Below, piece by piece: positions 62,444 through 64,000 of a stretch of 64,000 bases of DNA. The notes beneath the pieces are model-generated. The model saw nothing but the letters and a program-made list of their open reading frames with translations. It was not told the origin of the DNA and did not search any database. How positions within the stretch are numbered: the first letter of the stretch is position 1; every line of letters starts with the position of its first letter. The translations under genes and the position numbers were made by a program. The stretch is from Bacillota bacterium (GTDB taxonomy: Bacteria; Bacillota; Clostridia; Peptostreptococcales; Acidaminobacteraceae). The stretch spans positions 1 to 64,000 of the forward strand of contig JAIUOA010000008.1 in assembly GCA_020161295.1 (NCBI GenBank), in the 5' to 3' direction.

Positions 62444-64000
62444 TTAATACGTCATATACCCCACTTCAACCATATCGCTAAATCGATGGACCTTTATGCC
62501 AAAATCTGAAAGTGAGTAATATTGATCATCGACCCAGATGCTTCGTATCACGTTTTTGGTCGTGTCATACCATTTTAAAACACTGTCATCCACTTCAGCT
62601 TGTGTCAAATGGGTGGATGTTCCTCTTAGTTTGATGCCCGTTGATGCGCTTACATCATAAACATAAGCCCCTTGGAAGATAAATTTGCCACTCTCATCAT
62701 ATAGCATGACAGGGATTGAAAATGCAGTGCCTTGCGCTGCAAACATGATGGCTTTATGGTTCGATAAAGCGTCAGACCAGCTTCCAGGCCCACCTAAAAC
62801 CACCTTGCTCTTTTCAATAGGATTTGATACATCTGACACATCGAAAAGTCCGATTTTAATCCCCCCTTGAATTGGACCATTTGCAGTGTCTATGGTTTCT
62901 CGTCCAAATCCGAGGATGGTTTGATCGTCGACAGGATGTAGGTAATTGCTAAATCCAGGTATTTTAAGGTATCCTAACACTTTTGGCAATTTGGGTTCCT
63001 TTAAATCGATCACATAAAAGGGGTCCACTTGCCTAAAAGTCACCATATACGCCCTATCCCCCATAAAACGCACGGAATAGATTTGTTCAGAGGGGGCTAA
63101 TCCCTCCAGCTTACCGATAATACTCAGATTGCTATCGAGAACATATAGATTGTTACTAGAGGTTTCGTTCCAACCATCACCCGTGGTTGTGGCGATTCGA
63201 TAGTTGCCTTCATACGAATCCATGGAAAACTGATTGAGAACGCGTCCTGGTACAGAGCCTTTATTACCAAATACCACCTTGCCACCTATCATATAAAATT
63301 GATAAAGGGATGTGGAATGCTCGAAGCTTGGTGAGCTCATCACCTCATTCGTCATAAATGCATAATGGTATCTGTCAAGCGCGATAATCAGCCTCGATTT
63401 TGATGCATAAACTTGATTGCCACCACCCACGTACACATTAATATCAGGTGCTGCCTCCAGTTCATTCATTTTGAAACCGATGGTCATCATTAGTGATGTT
63501 TCCACGGTATCGGGGAAATAACGAATCTTATCATAAGTGATTTTATAGTCATTGGTTTTCTTACCCGTCGGTAATATGAGCACTTCGCTGAATTGTGGTT
63601 CAATTTGATCTGCTGTCATGCCGTAATAAGATAGATTTTTATTTGCAATTAAATAGAGATTGCCCCCGGTCAACCTAGAGGTCACATAGTAGCCATCTGC
63701 AGTAAAATCCTTTAAAAGCACGGGTTTTGAAGGCGTCGTCACATCATAGAACAGCACCTTTGTCTTTGGTGGCATATAAGGCATGATCATCCTCATATCA
63801 ACACTTAAAGAGTAAAATCCAAAGTTTTGCTCTTGACCGATTATGACGAGTTTACCATCATACAGGTACAGCTCGTTGATGGTCGTGCCATCAGGAACAG
63901 TCAGTGTCGTGAGTACTTCAGGCTTATCCTTTTGCAAATCCACGATTTTGACGGCATTTTGACGCACTTGATATAAAGTAAAGCCATCTGTTTTTACGAT
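62444..64000 (-). CDS. Beta-propeller domain protein (PF09826-like), C-terminal part
   Basis: The last 518 codons are present; the start lies beyond base 64000 and the frame stays open to the edge. Repeated strands such as IVDLQKDKPEVLTTL, LFYDVTTPSKPVLLKDF, FYVIDLKEPKLPKVLGYLKIPGFSNYLHPV and GLFDVSDVSNPIEKSK are the propeller blades of the secreted beta-propeller family. The signal or lipoprotein sequence would be off-window. The function is unknown. Confidence 0.8.
   Translation of the reverse strand: MVKTDGFTLYQVRQNAVKIVDLQKDKPEVLTTLTVPDGTTINELYLYDGKLVIIGQEQNFGFYSLSVDMRMIMPYMPPKTKVLFYDVTTPSKPVLLKDFTADGYYVTSRLTGGNLYLIANKNLSYYGMTADQIEPQFSEVLILPTGKKTNDYKITYDKIRYFPDTVETSLMMTIGFKMNELEAAPDINVYVGGGNQVYASKSRLIIALDRYHYAFMTNEVMSSPSFEHSTSLYQFYMIGGKVVFGNKGSVPGRVLNQFSMDSYEGNYRIATTTGDGWNETSSNNLYVLDSNLSIIGKLEGLAPSEQIYSVRFMGDRAYMVTFRQVDPFYVIDLKEPKLPKVLGYLKIPGFSNYLHPVDDQTILGFGRETIDTANGPIQGGIKIGLFDVSDVSNPIEKSKVVLGGPGSWSDALSNHKAIMFAAQGTAFSIPVMLYDESGKFIFQGAYVYDVSASTGIKLRGTSTHLTQAEVDDSVLKWYDTTKNVIRSIWVDDQYYSLSDFGIKVHRFSDMVEVGYMTY

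Overview
The window reads as chromosome from a low- to mid-GC Gram-positive anaerobe of the Clostridia type. The signs are DegS/DegU-type regulators, two T-box leaders (Trp and Ile specifiers), a perfect CIRCE element, a GG(A)GG-rich Shine-Dalgarno before almost every gene, FeoA/FeoB with Fur boxes, a DegV protein and a TrpP transporter. A Fusibacter/Acidaminobacter-like organism is my guess; nothing in the sequence proves a genus. I see no prophage, IS element, CRISPR array or rRNA operon. There is one tRNA (Ala, GGC).

Layout. 1-2.9 kb: edge of a Flp/Tad pilus locus (cpaB end, tadE, flp) beside a DegS/DegU-like two-component pair. 3-9 kb: an oppBCDF-oppA peptide import operon whose binding protein is circularly permuted (C-terminal half before N-terminal half behind one lipoprotein signal). 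9.5-11.7 kb: adenine deaminase, then two tandem c-di-GMP-I riboswitches with no gene behind them. 11.7-18.3 kb: a glycosyltransferase, a YtxH protein, the feoA-feoB-FeoB-associated operon with two Fur boxes, a PAS-GAF-HD-GYP protein and a YgjP-like peptidase. 18.4-22.7 kb: Ca2+-type P-ATPase, histidyl-tRNA synthetase and a minimal YgjP-like peptidase. 22.8-29.9 kb: ROK glucokinase cluster, a two-gene split permease, an EFR1-type flavodoxin/ferredoxin, an NfeD/flotillin pair and DegV. 30-34 kb: a sensor kinase followed by a broken response regulator-HD-GYP gene. 34-41.4 kb: Hsp20 under CIRCE, a P-loop kinase, M14 carboxypeptidase, GT51 transglycosylase, lysA with a PAS-GAF-PAS protein, and trpP under a Trp T-box. 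41.4-47.5 kb: a J-domain/kinase-like protein, glycerate 2-kinase, a zincin, a zinc-ligand-free S4 paralogue behind a perfect Fur-type palindrome, an alanine/glycine symporter and a GNAT enzyme. 47.6-55.2 kb: tRNA-Ala, a fluoride riboswitch with a Na+/H+-type antiporter, and the Ile T-box-led ilvN-C-D-B-A operon. 55.2-64 kb: a PAS-GGDEF-HD-GYP protein, esterase, pncB, a VOC protein, a MerR-GGDEF fusion, a PfkB kinase and a partial secreted beta-propeller protein.

Two themes link the genes. Cyclic di-GMP recurs: two complete HD-GYP proteins (one also carrying GGDEF), one broken HD-GYP gene, a MerR-GGDEF fusion and two c-di-GMP riboswitches, all on the same segment as a Flp pilus locus. Cis-acting control is unusually readable: Fur, CIRCE, T-box, fluoride and MerR 19-bp-spacer signals can each be tied to a gene. 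The strongest novelty is the permuted OppA; next are the gene-less riboswitch tandem, the MerR-GGDEF fusion and the Fur-box-controlled S4 paralogue.
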